From: an uncultured Granulosicoccaceae bacterium
Lineage (GTDB): Bacteria; Pseudomonadota; Gammaproteobacteria; CALCKW01
Length of the DNA stretch: 64,000 bases
NCBI GenBank assembly: GCA_937965695.1
Contig: CALCKW010000031.1
Span: 1 to 64,000 of the forward strand
Direction of reading: 5' to 3'
The notes below the pieces were generated by a model. That model saw only the letters and a list, made by a program, of their open reading frames with translations, made no database searches and was not told the DNA's origin. A program made the translations under genes and the position numbers. Numbering within the stretch: position 1 is the stretch's first letter; every line of letters starts with the position of its first letter. This document shows, piece after piece, positions 41,565-50,830 of this stretch.

Positions 41565-43344
41565 TTCTAAGGGGCGATCCGGGGCGTCCCAGACAGAAGT
41601 TCCCACGGGTGGAATCACTTACAGACGTTTGCTTAGCTACGCGATGCCTCATTGGCGGCGTTTGGTATTGGCCAGTGTCTGTATGGTGTGTTTTGCGGTA
41701 ACCGATGCAGCTTTTGCAGCGTTGATGCAGCCTTTGTTGGATGGCGGCTTTGGTGCAGGTAGCGATCGCGCGCCTTGGGTTGTGCCGCTGGCGGTGTTGG
41801 CTTTGTTTATGTTCCGAGGGGTTGCAGGTTTTATTTCTGCCTACCAGATGGAATGGGTCGGTGGCCGTGTTATTGCCAAACTGAGAGCCGCGCTTTTTGA
41901 CAAATACCTCAGCTTGCCCACATCGCATTACGATCAGACGACAGGCGGCGAACTGATTTCTCGCTTAACCTATAACGTGCAGATGGTTTCCAATGCCGCC
42001 AGTCGTGCCATCACCGTTTTGATCCGCGACTCGATCACGGTGATCGCATTGCTCAGTTTGATGGCCTATCACTCCTGGCGTTTAACGTTGGCGTTTATGC
42101 TGGTTGGGCCGTTAATCGGTGTGGTCATCGGCTATGTCAGTCGACGGTTCCGCCGTATTAGTCGCAATATTCAAACCGCGATGGGTGACCTAACACATGT
42201 GGCGGAAGAGGCTATCGAAGGGCAGCGTGAGGTCAAAGTTTTTGGTGGCCAGGCCCATGAACGGTCACGCTTTGAGATCGTCAATGAACACAACTTTAGG
42301 CTTAATCTGAAAGAGACGGCCACCCGTGCAGCAAGCACGCCACTTATTCACTTTCTAGTGGCGATAGCGCTTGCGGTGATTATGTATTACGCCGGGCTAG
42401 AGGGCACGCAGTCGCATTTATCTGTCGGTGCCTTTGTTTCTTTTCTGACAGCCATGTTGTTGTTGTTTCAACCACTAAAAGCACTGTCAGATTTAAACTC
42501 AGTTATCCAGCGTGGAATTGCTGCAGGTGAGAGCGTATTCAGTCTTTTGGATACACCCTCGGAGCCTGATGTTGGCACACGCGAACTGGGTGGCGTTATC
42601 AGTGGCATCAGCTACCGAGATGTGCGTTTTAAATACAGCAGTGCCCCTGGCCCCGTGGTTAAAGGGGTCAGTTTTGACATTGGCGCTGGAGAGACAGTGG
42701 CATTGGTTGGACGCTCAGGTAGTGGCAAGACGACTCTGGCTCAACTGTTGGCGCGTCTCTACGAAATGGACGGCGGCGAAATACAGGTCAACGGGGTTGA
42801 TCTGCGTGAGTACAGTCTAGAAAGCCTGCGAGCACAGATGGCTTACGTTGGACAACAAGTGACACTTTTTAACGACACAGTCGCCGCCAATATTGCCTAT
42901 GGGTTGGAAGATTGTAGCCATGAAGAAATTGTCGAAGCGGCGAAGGCCGCGAATGCCGATGAGTTTATTTCTCAGATGTCCGATGGTTATAACACGTGGG
43001 TCGGTGACAACGGTGTGTTGTTATCTGGTGGTCAACGGCAGCGCATTGCAATCGCCAGAGCGCTTTTGAAACAGTGTCCAATTTTGATTTTGGACGAGGC
43101 AACCTCAGCGTTGGACGCTGAATCAGAGCGCTTGGTACAAGATGGTCTAACCAACTTAATGCGTAACCGCACAACAATGGTCATTGCGCATCGCTTATCG
43201 ACGATAGAAAATGCAAACCGCATTTTAGTACTCGACCAAGGACAATTGTTGGAGTCTGGCACCCATCGCGAGTTGCTCGCTAGCGACGGTCATTACGCTA
43301 AGCTGCATGGCCTGCAGTTTTCTGAGAGGCCAGCGGGTAAGTGA
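41551..43344 (+). CDS. msbA: Lipid A export ABC transporter MsbA
   Basis: A 597-residue half-transporter with a GTG start, overlapping exbD by 14 bases. Six membrane helices (about 20-320) precede an ABC domain: Walker A VGRSGSGKTTLAQLL (about residue 388), signature LSGGQRQRIAIARALL, Walker B ILILDEATSALD and IAHRLST. It flips core-lipid A across the inner membrane. The adjacent lpxK and kdsB support this over a generic exporter. Confidence 0.95.
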   Translation: MSKSNSKGRSGASQTEVPTGGITYRRLLSYAMPHWRRLVLASVCMVCFAVTDAAFAALMQPLLDGGFGAGSDRAPWVVPLAVLALFMFRGVAGFISAYQMEWVGGRVIAKLRAALFDKYLSLPTSHYDQTTGGELISRLTYNVQMVSNAASRAITVLIRDSITVIALLSLMAYHSWRLTLAFMLVGPLIGVVIGYVSRRFRRISRNIQTAMGDLTHVAEEAIEGQREVKVFGGQAHERSRFEIVNEHNFRLNLKETATRAASTPLIHFLVAIALAVIMYYAGLEGTQSHLSVGAFVSFLTAMLLLFQPLKALSDLNSVIQRGIAAGESVFSLLDTPSEPDVGTRELGGVISGISYRDVRFKYSSAPGPVVKGVSFDIGAGETVALVGRSGSGKTTLAQLLARLYEMDGGEIQVNGVDLREYSLESLRAQMAYVGQQVTLFNDTVAANIAYGLEDCSHEEIVEAAKAANADEFISQMSDGYNTWVGDNGVLLSGGQRQRIAIARALLKQCPILILDEATSALDAESERLVQDGLTNLMRNRTTMVIAHRLSTIENANRILVLDQGQLLESGTHRELLASDGHYAKLHGLQFSERPAGK

Positions 43345-44342
43345 AAGCACCTGCGCACTGGAGCAAACGCAATGCGCTAGCTTGGTGTTTGAGGCCAGTG
43401 TCTTGGCTGTTTGCGGGGTTAGGATATGTTCGACGTATCGGCTACAACCGTGCCTGGTTGCAATCCACTCACGCCGGTGTCACCACCGTTATTGTTGGGA
43501 ACATTAATGTTGGGGGTAGTGGCAAGTCTCCATTGCTTATCTCCTTGGTTAAGTTGCTTCGCAAGCAAGGGCTGAGCGTCGGCGTAATATCCAGAGGTTA
43601 TGGAGGACGTGATATTACAACCCCGAAGTGGGTGTCGCCTGATAGCTCTGCGACTGCTGTCGGTGACGAGGCGGTTATGTTGGTGCGGCGCTGTGAATGC
43701 CCTGTTGTGGTCTGTGCTGATCGAGTGGCAGCGGCTGTGACTCTGCTGCAGCGCCAATCGGTGGATGTTTTACTCAGTGACGATGGATTGCAACATTACC
43801 GACTTCGTCGCGACATTGAGATAGCGGTTGTGGATGCAGAACGAGGATTGGGCAATGGTTGGTTGATGCCAGCCGGGCCACTGCGAGAACCTGCTTGGAG
43901 ACTACAAACGGTAGATTTTGTCGTGCGTAACGGGGATCCCGAGGGGTTTATGCTTCACGCCACGGGGTTGAGTGCTCTCAGCGGTGCTCAACGTCAACAG
44001 CTCAGTGCTTTCCGTGATCAGCGTGTGCATGCCGTCGCAGGCATAGGTCACCCCCAGCGGTTTTTTAACTCACTCCGTGAACGCGGCATGGAAGTTATCG
44101 AGCATGCCTTTGATGATCATCATAAATTCATACCCGATGATTTTCTTTTTCAAGACGATCTGCCAATTTTGATGACAGAAAAAGATGCGGTTAAGTGTTT
44201 TGGCTTTGGATTAAAAAACGCCTGGTATGTTCCCGTAGAAGCACTATTGGCTCGCGACTGGAGCGAAGCTTTTAGTCGATTGGTGGTTGATCAGGTAGCG
44301 CGATATAACGTTGAAGAAAACAGAGAAACAGAGAATCCATGA
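43341..44342 (+). CDS. lpxK: Tetraacyldisaccharide 4'-kinase LpxK
   Basis: A 333-residue protein whose GTG start overlaps the msbA stop by four bases. An N-terminal membrane-associated helix is followed by the P-loop in GNINVGGSGKSPLLISLV, then SRGYGGR, GDEAVMLVRR and LLSDDGLQHYRL. It phosphorylates the 4' position of the lipid A disaccharide on the inner membrane. Length and motifs are standard. Confidence 0.95.
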   Translation: MKAPAHWSKRNALAWCLRPVSWLFAGLGYVRRIGYNRAWLQSTHAGVTTVIVGNINVGGSGKSPLLISLVKLLRKQGLSVGVISRGYGGRDITTPKWVSPDSSATAVGDEAVMLVRRCECPVVVCADRVAAAVTLLQRQSVDVLLSDDGLQHYRLRRDIEIAVVDAERGLGNGWLMPAGPLREPAWRLQTVDFVVRNGDPEGFMLHATGLSALSGAQRQQLSAFRDQRVHAVAGIGHPQRFFNSLRERGMEVIEHAFDDHHKFIPDDFLFQDDLPILMTEKDAVKCFGFGLKNAWYVPVEALLARDWSEAFSRLVVDQVARYNVEENRETENP

Positions 44343-45082
44343 CCGCCAAATTTAAAATAGTCATCCCGGCACGCTTTGGCGCGAGTCGACTGCCGGGCAA
44401 GCCATTACGCGATTTGGCGGGAAAGCCTTTGGTGGAGTGGGTTTGGCGCTGTGCAGCCAAAGTGGGTGCGGAGGAGCTTTTAGTTGCCACGGACGACGAA
44501 CGAATAAGAGACGTGTGTCTAGGGTTTGGTGCTGAGGTCGTCATGACAAATGCCGATCACCCTAGCGGTACAGACCGGTTGGCGGAGGTTGCGATGTTGC
44601 GGCAGTGGCCGGACGACGCGGTCATTGTAAACTTGCAAGGGGATGAACCGCTCACACCAGCTGCAAATATTCATCGCTTAGTGAAAGCCTGTATCGACCA
44701 CCCTGAAGCCGCAATTTCAACCTTGTGTGAACCGTTGGACAGTGAAAGGTTTGCCAACCCAAATGCCGTCAAGCTGGTGCGCGATAAACAGAATTTCGCA
44801 CTCTACTTCAGCCGCGCTCCCATTCCGTTTCCGCGTGACGGTGGAGTGCCTAATGCGCTTTTGCACATTGGACTTTATGCGTACAGAGGTAGCTTTTTAA
44901 AACGTTTTCGTGAAATGGAAGTCAGTCCTTTGGAAGGCGTAGAGAGCCTAGAGCAATTACGCGCGCTTTGGCACGGGGAGCGAATATATGTTGCTGATGC
45001 ACCTGAACCAATGGGGCCGGGTATTGATACCGCAGAGGATCTTGCCCGCGTGACAAAATTGCTACAGGAGCTTCATGGATGA
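44339..45082 (+). CDS. kdsB: CMP-Kdo synthetase KdsB
   Basis: A 247-residue protein overlapping lpxK by ATGA. Cytidylyltransferase motifs are PARFGASRLPGKPL, TDDERI, NLQGDEPL and SRAPIPFPRD. It activates Kdo with CTP for lipopolysaccharide inner-core synthesis. Confidence 0.95.
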   Translation: MTAKFKIVIPARFGASRLPGKPLRDLAGKPLVEWVWRCAAKVGAEELLVATDDERIRDVCLGFGAEVVMTNADHPSGTDRLAEVAMLRQWPDDAVIVNLQGDEPLTPAANIHRLVKACIDHPEAAISTLCEPLDSERFANPNAVKLVRDKQNFALYFSRAPIPFPRDGGVPNALLHIGLYAYRGSFLKRFREMEVSPLEGVESLEQLRALWHGERIYVADAPEPMGPGIDTAEDLARVTKLLQELHG

Positions 45083-45675
45083 AAAAGCATTGGACTGTTC
45101 ACAGCAAAGAAAGGCTTTACCGCGGCTTTTTTAGTATGTTCAACGTTAAATTCAGTCACTCTCTTTTTGCGGGAGGCGAGAGCCCAGTCATTGAGCGTGA
45201 AGTACTTTTGCGTGGAGACGCCGCCGCAGTGCTTATTTGGGATCCTATGCGCGATGAATTTTTATTGGTCGAGCAAATTCGTCCGGGTGCATTCGAAGAA
45301 ACTAAAGGGCCATGGTTAACCGAAATAGTAGCGGGCATGGTGGCTGAAGGAGAGGTGCCTGAACAAGTTGTGAGGCGCGAAGCCATCGAAGAAGCCGATA
45401 CAGTGTTGGAAGAGGTTGAGCCCATGTTGCGTTATATGCCGAGCCCCGGTGGATCCGACGAACGGCTGTGGTTATATCTCGGTCGGGCAGATTTAAATAA
45501 TGCAGGTGGGCTGCATGGTTTGGCGGAAGAGGGAGAAGACATCCGAGCCTTTACCTTGTCCACAAACAAAGCATTAGAAATGCTTGCCAGTGGTGAAATT
45601 GATAACAGCATGACAGTCATTGCATTGCAATGGTGGCAGCTGAACCACGAAAAACTTGGCTGGAAAAATAATTAG
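45079..45675 (+). CDS. nudF: Nudix hydrolase, ADP-ribose pyrophosphatase type
   Basis: A 198-residue protein overlapping kdsB by ATGA. An intact Nudix box GMVAEGEVPEQVVRREAIEE is at about residues 95-115. The NudF-like context PSPGGSDERLWLYLGRAD follows the box. Expected reaction: ADP-ribose to AMP and ribose 5-phosphate. It is the last gene of the exbB-to-nudF run, converging on phaB over 31 bases. Confidence 0.85.
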   Translation: MKKHWTVHSKERLYRGFFSMFNVKFSHSLFAGGESPVIEREVLLRGDAAAVLIWDPMRDEFLLVEQIRPGAFEETKGPWLTEIVAGMVAEGEVPEQVVRREAIEEADTVLEEVEPMLRYMPSPGGSDERLWLYLGRADLNNAGGLHGLAEEGEDIRAFTLSTNKALEMLASGEIDNSMTVIALQWWQLNHEKLGWKNN

Positions 45676-45706
45676 TTGGATCACTATTTTCAATAGGGAT
45701 CGTCCA

Positions 45707-46450
45707 TCAGTGCATGTATAAGCCGCCGTTGATATACATATCCGCACCCGTAATATAGCTCGAATCCTTAGACGCCAAAAAGACAGCAACGCGTGCGACT
45801 TCCCAGGGCTCTCCCAGCCTGCCAACAGGCACTTCATTTGTGATGTGATCAATGACGTCTGGTCTCATTGCCATGACCATCTCCGTGGCCACATAGCCTG
45901 GAGAAATGGAGTTCACCGTCACTCCTTTACGTGCCCCTTCTTGAGCGGCGGCCATGCTAAATCCATGCACACCTGCCTTCGCGGCCGAATAGTTGCCTTG
46001 GCCAAATTGTCCTCGCTGTCCATTCACGGATGATATATTGATGATCCGGCCATAGCCGCGGTCCATCATGCCTTCGATAACCTGTTTGGTCATATAGAAG
46101 ACGCTGTTGAGGTTGGTGGAAATCACTTCATCCCATTTCTGTTTGCTAAGATTTTTGAGCGTCCCATCCCGTGTTATTCCAGCGTTGTTGATCAACACAT
46201 CTATACAGCCATGCTGATTTTCTATGGCGGCGACGAGTCGAGCACAATCGTCAAAATCTGATACGTCACCTTCGGCAAGCGCAAATTTGTAACCATCGGC
46301 AGCTTGCTGCTGCTGCCACTGCATGGCTTGCTCACGGAGCCCTGTAAAGTAGTTGGCGATGACGGTATGACCAGCATCACTCAAGGCTCGACAGATTGCC
46401 GTGCCTAAACCACCTGTTCCACCAGTAACCAGCGCGAGTGTGTTCTCCAT
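45707..46450 (-). CDS. phaB: Acetoacetyl-CoA reductase PhaB (PhbB)
   Basis: A 247-residue short-chain dehydrogenase with NADP(H) motif TGGTGGLG, NNAG at about 90, and a Ser-Tyr-Lys catalytic set in ISSVNGQRGQFGQGNYSAAK. SSVNGQ.GQFGQ.NYSAAKAG is characteristic of PHB reductases. It reduces acetoacetyl-CoA to (R)-3-hydroxybutyryl-CoA. It lies downstream of phaA with a 163-bp gap holding a hairpin. No PHA synthase (phaC) is in the window. Confidence 0.92.
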   Translation of the reverse strand: MENTLALVTGGTGGLGTAICRALSDAGHTVIANYFTGLREQAMQWQQQQAADGYKFALAEGDVSDFDDCARLVAAIENQHGCIDVLINNAGITRDGTLKNLSKQKWDEVISTNLNSVFYMTKQVIEGMMDRGYGRIINISSVNGQRGQFGQGNYSAAKAGVHGFSMAAAQEGARKGVTVNSISPGYVATEMVMAMRPDVIDHITNEVPVGRLGEPWEVARVAVFLASKDSSYITGADMYINGGLYMH

Positions 46451-46576
46451 CGTTAATTCCTTAATTTGAGCGGCGCATAGATAACGTGAACAGCCATTGA
46501 TTTGTTGTTTTTTGGGATTAGAAAATTCAAAATTTGACCGTCGAGGTAAAGAGGGGCGAAGTTGATTTTTGGCCGC

Positions 46577-46597
46577 TGACGGGCGGAGTGCCCGTCA
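46577..46597 (-). terminator. Intergenic hairpin between phaA and phaB
   Basis: TGACGGGC (46577-46584) and GCCCGTCA (46590-46597) form a perfect 8-bp stem with a 5-base loop, just past the phaA stop. There is no T-run directly after it on the reverse strand. It is more likely an mRNA-stability or attenuation element than a full terminator. Confidence 0.5.
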
Positions 46598-46613
46598 CCT
46601 GGTGACTTGGGTT

Positions 46614-47798
46614 TTAGGGTTTTTCGACGGTCATCGCTACGCCTTGACCTCCGCCGATACAAAGGGTGGCAAGCCCTTTTTTCACGTCATCTTTTTTGCT
46701 CATGCTGTGCAGCAAACTGACCAAAACACGGCAACCTGAGGCACCTATCGGATGGCCAAGTGCAATAGCGCCCCCATTGATGTTGACTTTAGTGGTGTCC
46801 CAGCCCAGCTCGCGATTCACCGAAATAGACTGTGCCGCAAATGCTTCGTTGGATTCGATTAAATCTAAGTCCCCGACTGCCCATCCAGCTTTTTCCAGCG
46901 CTTTCTGACTAGCGGGAATAGGGCCTGTACCCATTATTGCAGGATCGACCCCAGCAGAAGCGTAGCTTTTGATAGTAACGAGAGGGGTTAAACCCAGTTC
47001 TTTGGCCTTTTCAGCACTCATGACCAGCACTGCAGCAGCGCCGTCGTTCAAGCCTGAAGCGTTGCCGGCCGTGACACTGCCTTCTTTGGCAAATGCTGGA
47101 CGCATTTTAGCCAGTGATTCGTCTGTTGTATCGGCACGCAAGTGCTCATCGGTGTCAAACACCAGCGCATCACCGCGTCGCTGTGGGATTGTGACTGGCG
47201 CTATTTCGTCTTTGAACAAGCCAGCCTCGATGGCTGCAGCTGCACGTTGCTGAGAGTTCAAGGCAAATGTATCTTGCTCTGCTCTGTCTATTCCGTACTT
47301 TTCAGCAATATTCTCAGCTGTTTGACCCATGTGGTAATTGTTGAAGGCACACCAGAGGCCATCTTGGATCATCGTATCGACCAGCTGCCAGTTGCCCATA
47401 CGTTGGCCAACGCGCGAACCCGGAAGTACATGAGCAGAGGCCGACATATTCTCTTGCCCTCCAGCAATGATAATGTCTGCGTCACCGCAGCGAATGGCTT
47501 GAGCGGCAAGACTGACGGCCTTTAAGCCACTACCGCACACTTTGTTTATGGTCAGTGCTGGGGTGGTCTCAGGCAGCCCAGCTTGGATCGAAGCTTGTCG
47601 AGCTGTGTTTTGGCCTTCTCCTGCCGTTAGCACGTGGCCAAAGATGAGTTCGTCCACTTGCGTTGCAGCCAGACCTGTCTCTTCAAGCAGAGATTTGATG
47701 ACGGTAGCACCCAGAGTCGCGGCAGGAACTGCGGCTAGACTGCCCATATATTTTCCAATTGCCGTGCGTTTTGCAGCAACGATTACAGCGTCTTTCAT
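46614..47798 (-). CDS. phaA: Acetyl-CoA C-acetyltransferase PhaA (PhbA)
   Basis: A 394-residue thiolase. The nucleophile Cys lies in [11 protein letters not shown] (about residue 89), the His in [10 protein letters not shown] (about 350) and the second Cys in [10 protein letters not shown] (about 380). It condenses two acetyl-CoA to acetoacetyl-CoA. Pairing with phaB indicates polyhydroxybutyrate synthesis. Confidence 0.93.
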   Translation of the reverse strand: MKDAVIVAAKRTAIGKYMGSLAAVPAATLGATVIKSLLEETGLAATQVDELIFGHVLTAGEGQNTARQASIQAGLPETTPALTINKVCGSGLKAVSLAAQAIRCGDADIIIAGGQENMSASAHVLPGSRVGQRMGNWQLVDTMIQDGLWCAFNNYHMGQTAENIAEKYGIDRAEQDTFALNSQQRAAAAIEAGLFKDEIAPVTIPQRRGDALVFDTDEHLRADTTDESLAKMRPAFAKEGSVTAGNASGLNDGAAAVLVMSAEKAKELGLTPLVTIKSYASAGVDPAIMGTGPIPASQKALEKAGWAVGDLDLIESNEAFAAQSISVNRELGWDTTKVNINGGAIALGHPIGASGCRVLVSLLHSMSKKDDVKKGLATLCIGGGQGVAMTVEKP

Positions 47799-47971
47799 CT
47801 CTACACCCTTTTGCTATAGATTTTATTTGTGGTTGTGCAGTGCAATATATCCAGTGGCAAGCCTGTTTTCAACCGCCGCTACCAAGCCCGTGTGGTCCTT
47901 GCTGGTGTGCATCATGCTTGCACTCTTTATTGTAGGTTTTTAACGTTGAAAAAAATGACTAGCGCCGACCA

Positions 47972-49321
47972 TTGAATCAAATTCTCCAACACTGCAAGGT
48001 AACCTCGTACAACGCCGTTCAAGCCGCGTTGCTTCTGACTGTGTACGTGTTTTTTCTGCTAGTTGCAGCGGGTGTTTTACAAATTGATGCCGGATTTGGT
48101 GCACAGGTCCAGACCCGTGCTATTTCTGGAACTGTACCTTTGTTGTCCTTCAGCTTTGGCTCGGTGAGTATGCTGCCCTATGAGGGTTCGGACGACAGCT
48201 TCGGCGGTGGGCTTTGGAGTGTGCAGCTTCTGCTTCTTATTCTTGTGCTGTGCTTACCAGCTTGCAATGTCATTGCTTCTCTCTTGTTATCCGCGCTGAT
48301 CGCATTGATGGTGGTGGTGTCATCCTGGCAACTGGGTGGCGATATGAGCATGTCCTTAACGTCCTACGGTTGGTTTTCGGTGGTAGTTTTTGTTGGCCTG
48401 GCGTTGCTTGTCAATGTTATTGAACAGATGCTCGCTCATGAGCGCATGTGGAAGGCCTTTAAACAGTACGTTCCTCCGGAAGTTGCCAAGCAATACAGTG
48501 CTCAACAGGAGAGTCGCCAAATTGGAAATGAATCCCGAGAATTGAGTATTTTATTTTGTGATATTCATGGGTTTTCGAGTTTATCTGAACAGCTGGAGCC
48601 CGCTAGGTTAAGCCATTTGCTCAACCGCTACTTTGATCTCGTTTCTGATGTTATCGTCAAGCACAATGGCACGATTGACAAGTTCATGGGTGACGCTGTC
48701 ATGGCGTTTTGGGGGGCACCAAATGCCATGGACGATCACGCTGAGCGTGCTGTTCTGGCGGCGCTAGAGATACAGCAAAAAATCAACGAGCTGGCGCGAG
48801 ATTGGCGGTTAGCGCAGTTGCCAAGTATCAAGGTAGGGGTTGGGGTGGCTACAGGACCTAGCTTTGTAGGTCATCTCGGATCTCACCACCGTATGTCTTA
48901 TACGGTGATTGGAGATACGGTTAATACAGCACAGCGGTTAGAAAAAGCCACTCGAGAGTACAAGGTACCGATCATCATCTCGCAGGCGACGGTTGCGCAG
49001 GTGGAGTGTTTTTTATGCAGAAAACTCGACACGATTCAGGTTAGCGGTAAGCATCAATTTTTGACAGTCTTTGAGCCACTGATGGCGCGTGTCGATGTAA
49101 CAGAAGATCTAGCAGCGGAACTCGAGCGTCATCAACACGCTTTGAAGTTCTTTCAGCAGCGTCGCTGGGATGAGGCCACCAAGTTGTTTATGCAGCTCAG
49201 AGATTCATCCGCTAATGCTGAATTTTATGAGGCTTACTTAGGGCGTATTGATTCTGCACGGGAAGCCGACTGCCCAGAAACCTCGATTGTGCTACCCGAA
49301 GAGCCTAAGCGCCGCGCTTGA
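47972..49321 (+). CDS. Membrane-bound class III adenylate/guanylate cyclase
   Basis: A 449-residue protein with a TTG start. The N-terminal half has about four membrane helices (TM1 about 15-38; others about 80-165) and a CHASE2-like remnant at most. The cyclase domain (about 185-375) has the metal site in SILFCDIHGFSSLSE, KFMGDAVMAFWGAPNAMDD, VGVGVATGPSFVGHLG and YTVIGDTVNTAQRLE. The product is probably cAMP. A short helical tail follows. The last 88 bases overlap the convergent bpt gene. Confidence 0.88.
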   Translation: MNQILQHCKVTSYNAVQAALLLTVYVFFLLVAAGVLQIDAGFGAQVQTRAISGTVPLLSFSFGSVSMLPYEGSDDSFGGGLWSVQLLLLILVLCLPACNVIASLLLSALIALMVVVSSWQLGGDMSMSLTSYGWFSVVVFVGLALLVNVIEQMLAHERMWKAFKQYVPPEVAKQYSAQQESRQIGNESRELSILFCDIHGFSSLSEQLEPARLSHLLNRYFDLVSDVIVKHNGTIDKFMGDAVMAFWGAPNAMDDHAERAVLAALEIQQKINELARDWRLAQLPSIKVGVGVATGPSFVGHLGSHHRMSYTVIGDTVNTAQRLEKATREYKVPIIISQATVAQVECFLCRKLDTIQVSGKHQFLTVFEPLMARVDVTEDLAAELERHQHALKFFQQRRWDEATKLFMQLRDSSANAEFYEAYLGRIDSAREADCPETSIVLPEEPKRRA

Positions 49322-50052
49322 TCTGAGCTTAGCGAGGCTGTGGCCGAGTCCAGCAATAGCCCCCATTTGTTGTTTCTAAAAACTTCTAATGGGCGGTATT
49401 CCGATTTATACGCCATATTTCCACAGCTTTCGATCCAATACCCCAAATAGAGATAGGGCAATTGACGACTCGCAGCCAAGCGAATTTGTTGAAGGACGCA
49501 ATAACGACCTAGGTTGCGCTGATTTTCATCAGGATCAAAAAAGGTGTACACCGCTGACAATCCATCCAAGCATTGATCTGTCACAGCTACTGCTAAAAGG
49601 CGTTTAGCCTGCCTGATTTCTAAAAATTCCGTGTGACACCATCGGCTGATTAAAAATTCAGAGAATTGCTCAGGTTGGCTGTTCTTCATCTCCGATTCAG
49701 CATGTCGAACACTTAAATAACGGGTGAACAGTTCGAAATATTCTTCGGAGTAGTGCGCTTTTTTCACATGCACGCTGAGATCTTGGTTAGCTCGGAGCGT
49801 TCGTTTTTGATTTCTATTTAAATGATTTTGCTGTGCGCGTACTCTGGCTGGAACGCATGCATTGCACCCATTGCAGTGGGGTCGATAGACATGATCACCG
49901 CTACGTCTGAACCCTTGCTGAATCAGCTGGCCGTAGGTGTTGTTGTCCAGAGGCCACTCAGGGTCAAGCAGTAAGTTCTGTGCAGATCGCTCTGACAAAT
50001 AACCGCATGGCTGTTCACCTGTTAGGAAGAATCGTGGCGTGTTGTGGGTCAT
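49234..50052 (-). CDS. bpt: Aspartate/glutamate leucyltransferase Bpt
   Basis: From ATG at 50052 the protein starts MTHNTPRFFLTGEQPCGYL, the usual N-terminus; 50064 is an alternative start. Motifs are RPHCNGCNACVPARV, SEMKNSQPEQFSEFL and GYWIESCGNMAYKSEYRPLE. It transfers Leu from tRNA to proteins with N-terminal Asp or Glu, tagging them for ClpS/ClpAP. At about 272 residues it is slightly long: the C-terminal tail beyond WGLLLD is unusual and is the part antisense to the cyclase gene. Confidence 0.9.
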   Translation of the reverse strand: MTHNTPRFFLTGEQPCGYLSERSAQNLLLDPEWPLDNNTYGQLIQQGFRRSGDHVYRPHCNGCNACVPARVRAQQNHLNRNQKRTLRANQDLSVHVKKAHYSEEYFELFTRYLSVRHAESEMKNSQPEQFSEFLISRWCHTEFLEIRQAKRLLAVAVTDQCLDGLSAVYTFFDPDENQRNLGRYCVLQQIRLAASRQLPYLYLGYWIESCGNMAYKSEYRPLEVFRNNKWGLLLDSATASLSSDQARRLGSSGSTIEVSGQSASRAESIRPK

Positions 50053-50335
50053 AGTTGTCTGCATAAGCGCTGAAATTTGGCGACAAAGTTTAGTTGTACA
50101 GCACAATCATAGTTGAGAGAGAGGTTATAAGTGGGCGCTGTTGGCTACGTTTGCTTGTTGGATATTTGTCGCTACCGAGGTTGGCTGTACTTTTAGATAA
50201 TCTGGCCGCTATCCCCTTGAAAGCTATCCAAAGTTAAAGGTTGGCAAGTCAGTGTGTTAATGCTGGCATTTTGCGATAGATGTTGTTTTACTGCTTGGCG
50301 CGATTCCACTAGTGCCAAACGAGACACGATAGGAC

Positions 50336-50830
50336 ATGACAGTAATCATGAATTCTTCAACCGATGAAGACCAGTTAGCCGAAGCGATTGTGGAGATAAT
50401 GCCCACTGGCAACGTTCGCCGTCGTCGATTTTATGGTTTGGCTGCTGCGGAGCTCTCGCTGTACATGATCACTTGTTATGCAATAGTTATCGCATGGTCT
50501 AGATTCGGCGGGCCTTCAGTGTTTTTTGGTTTGATGGTAGCGCTCTCTTTGTTTGCGATGAATACACTCACCGGTGTTTATAAACGCGAAGTCTACGTGG
50601 TGCATATCCGTCGTTTGGTTCGCAGTGGCCTCGCGCACACTGCTACGACCATCTTGCTTGGCATTGGCTTTACACTGTATTTCGAACAACAAAAAGCAAT
50701 TCATTATTTGCTCGGCATGGTATTGCTCAGTTACGTTATCACTAATACGCTTCGGCCTGTATTGGTTGAAATTATTCGTGCTGGTAACGAAAACGAGCAA
50801 CGACGGCAACCGGCAAAATCAGTCAGTTGA
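50336..50830 (+). CDS. Orphan membrane protein, resembles N-terminal membrane domain of polyprenyl glycosylphosphotransferases
   Basis: A 164-residue protein with no enzyme motif. After a charged N-terminus, four membrane helices are predicted (about 32-55, 60-80, 100-120, 122-142). The layout LSLFAMNTLTGVYKRE followed by RLVRSGLAHTATTILLG loosely resembles the membrane half of XrtA/PEP-CTERM-associated sugar transferases. The catalytic half is missing. The ATG at 50336 has AGGA almost adjacent; ATG at 50348 is an alternative start. The 3' end overlaps sbcB by 12 bases tail to tail. Function not assigned. Confidence 0.6.
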   Translation: MTVIMNSSTDEDQLAEAIVEIMPTGNVRRRRFYGLAAAELSLYMITCYAIVIAWSRFGGPSVFFGLMVALSLFAMNTLTGVYKREVYVVHIRRLVRSGLAHTATTILLGIGFTLYFEQQKAIHYLLGMVLLSYVITNTLRPVLVEIIRAGNENEQRRQPAKSVS

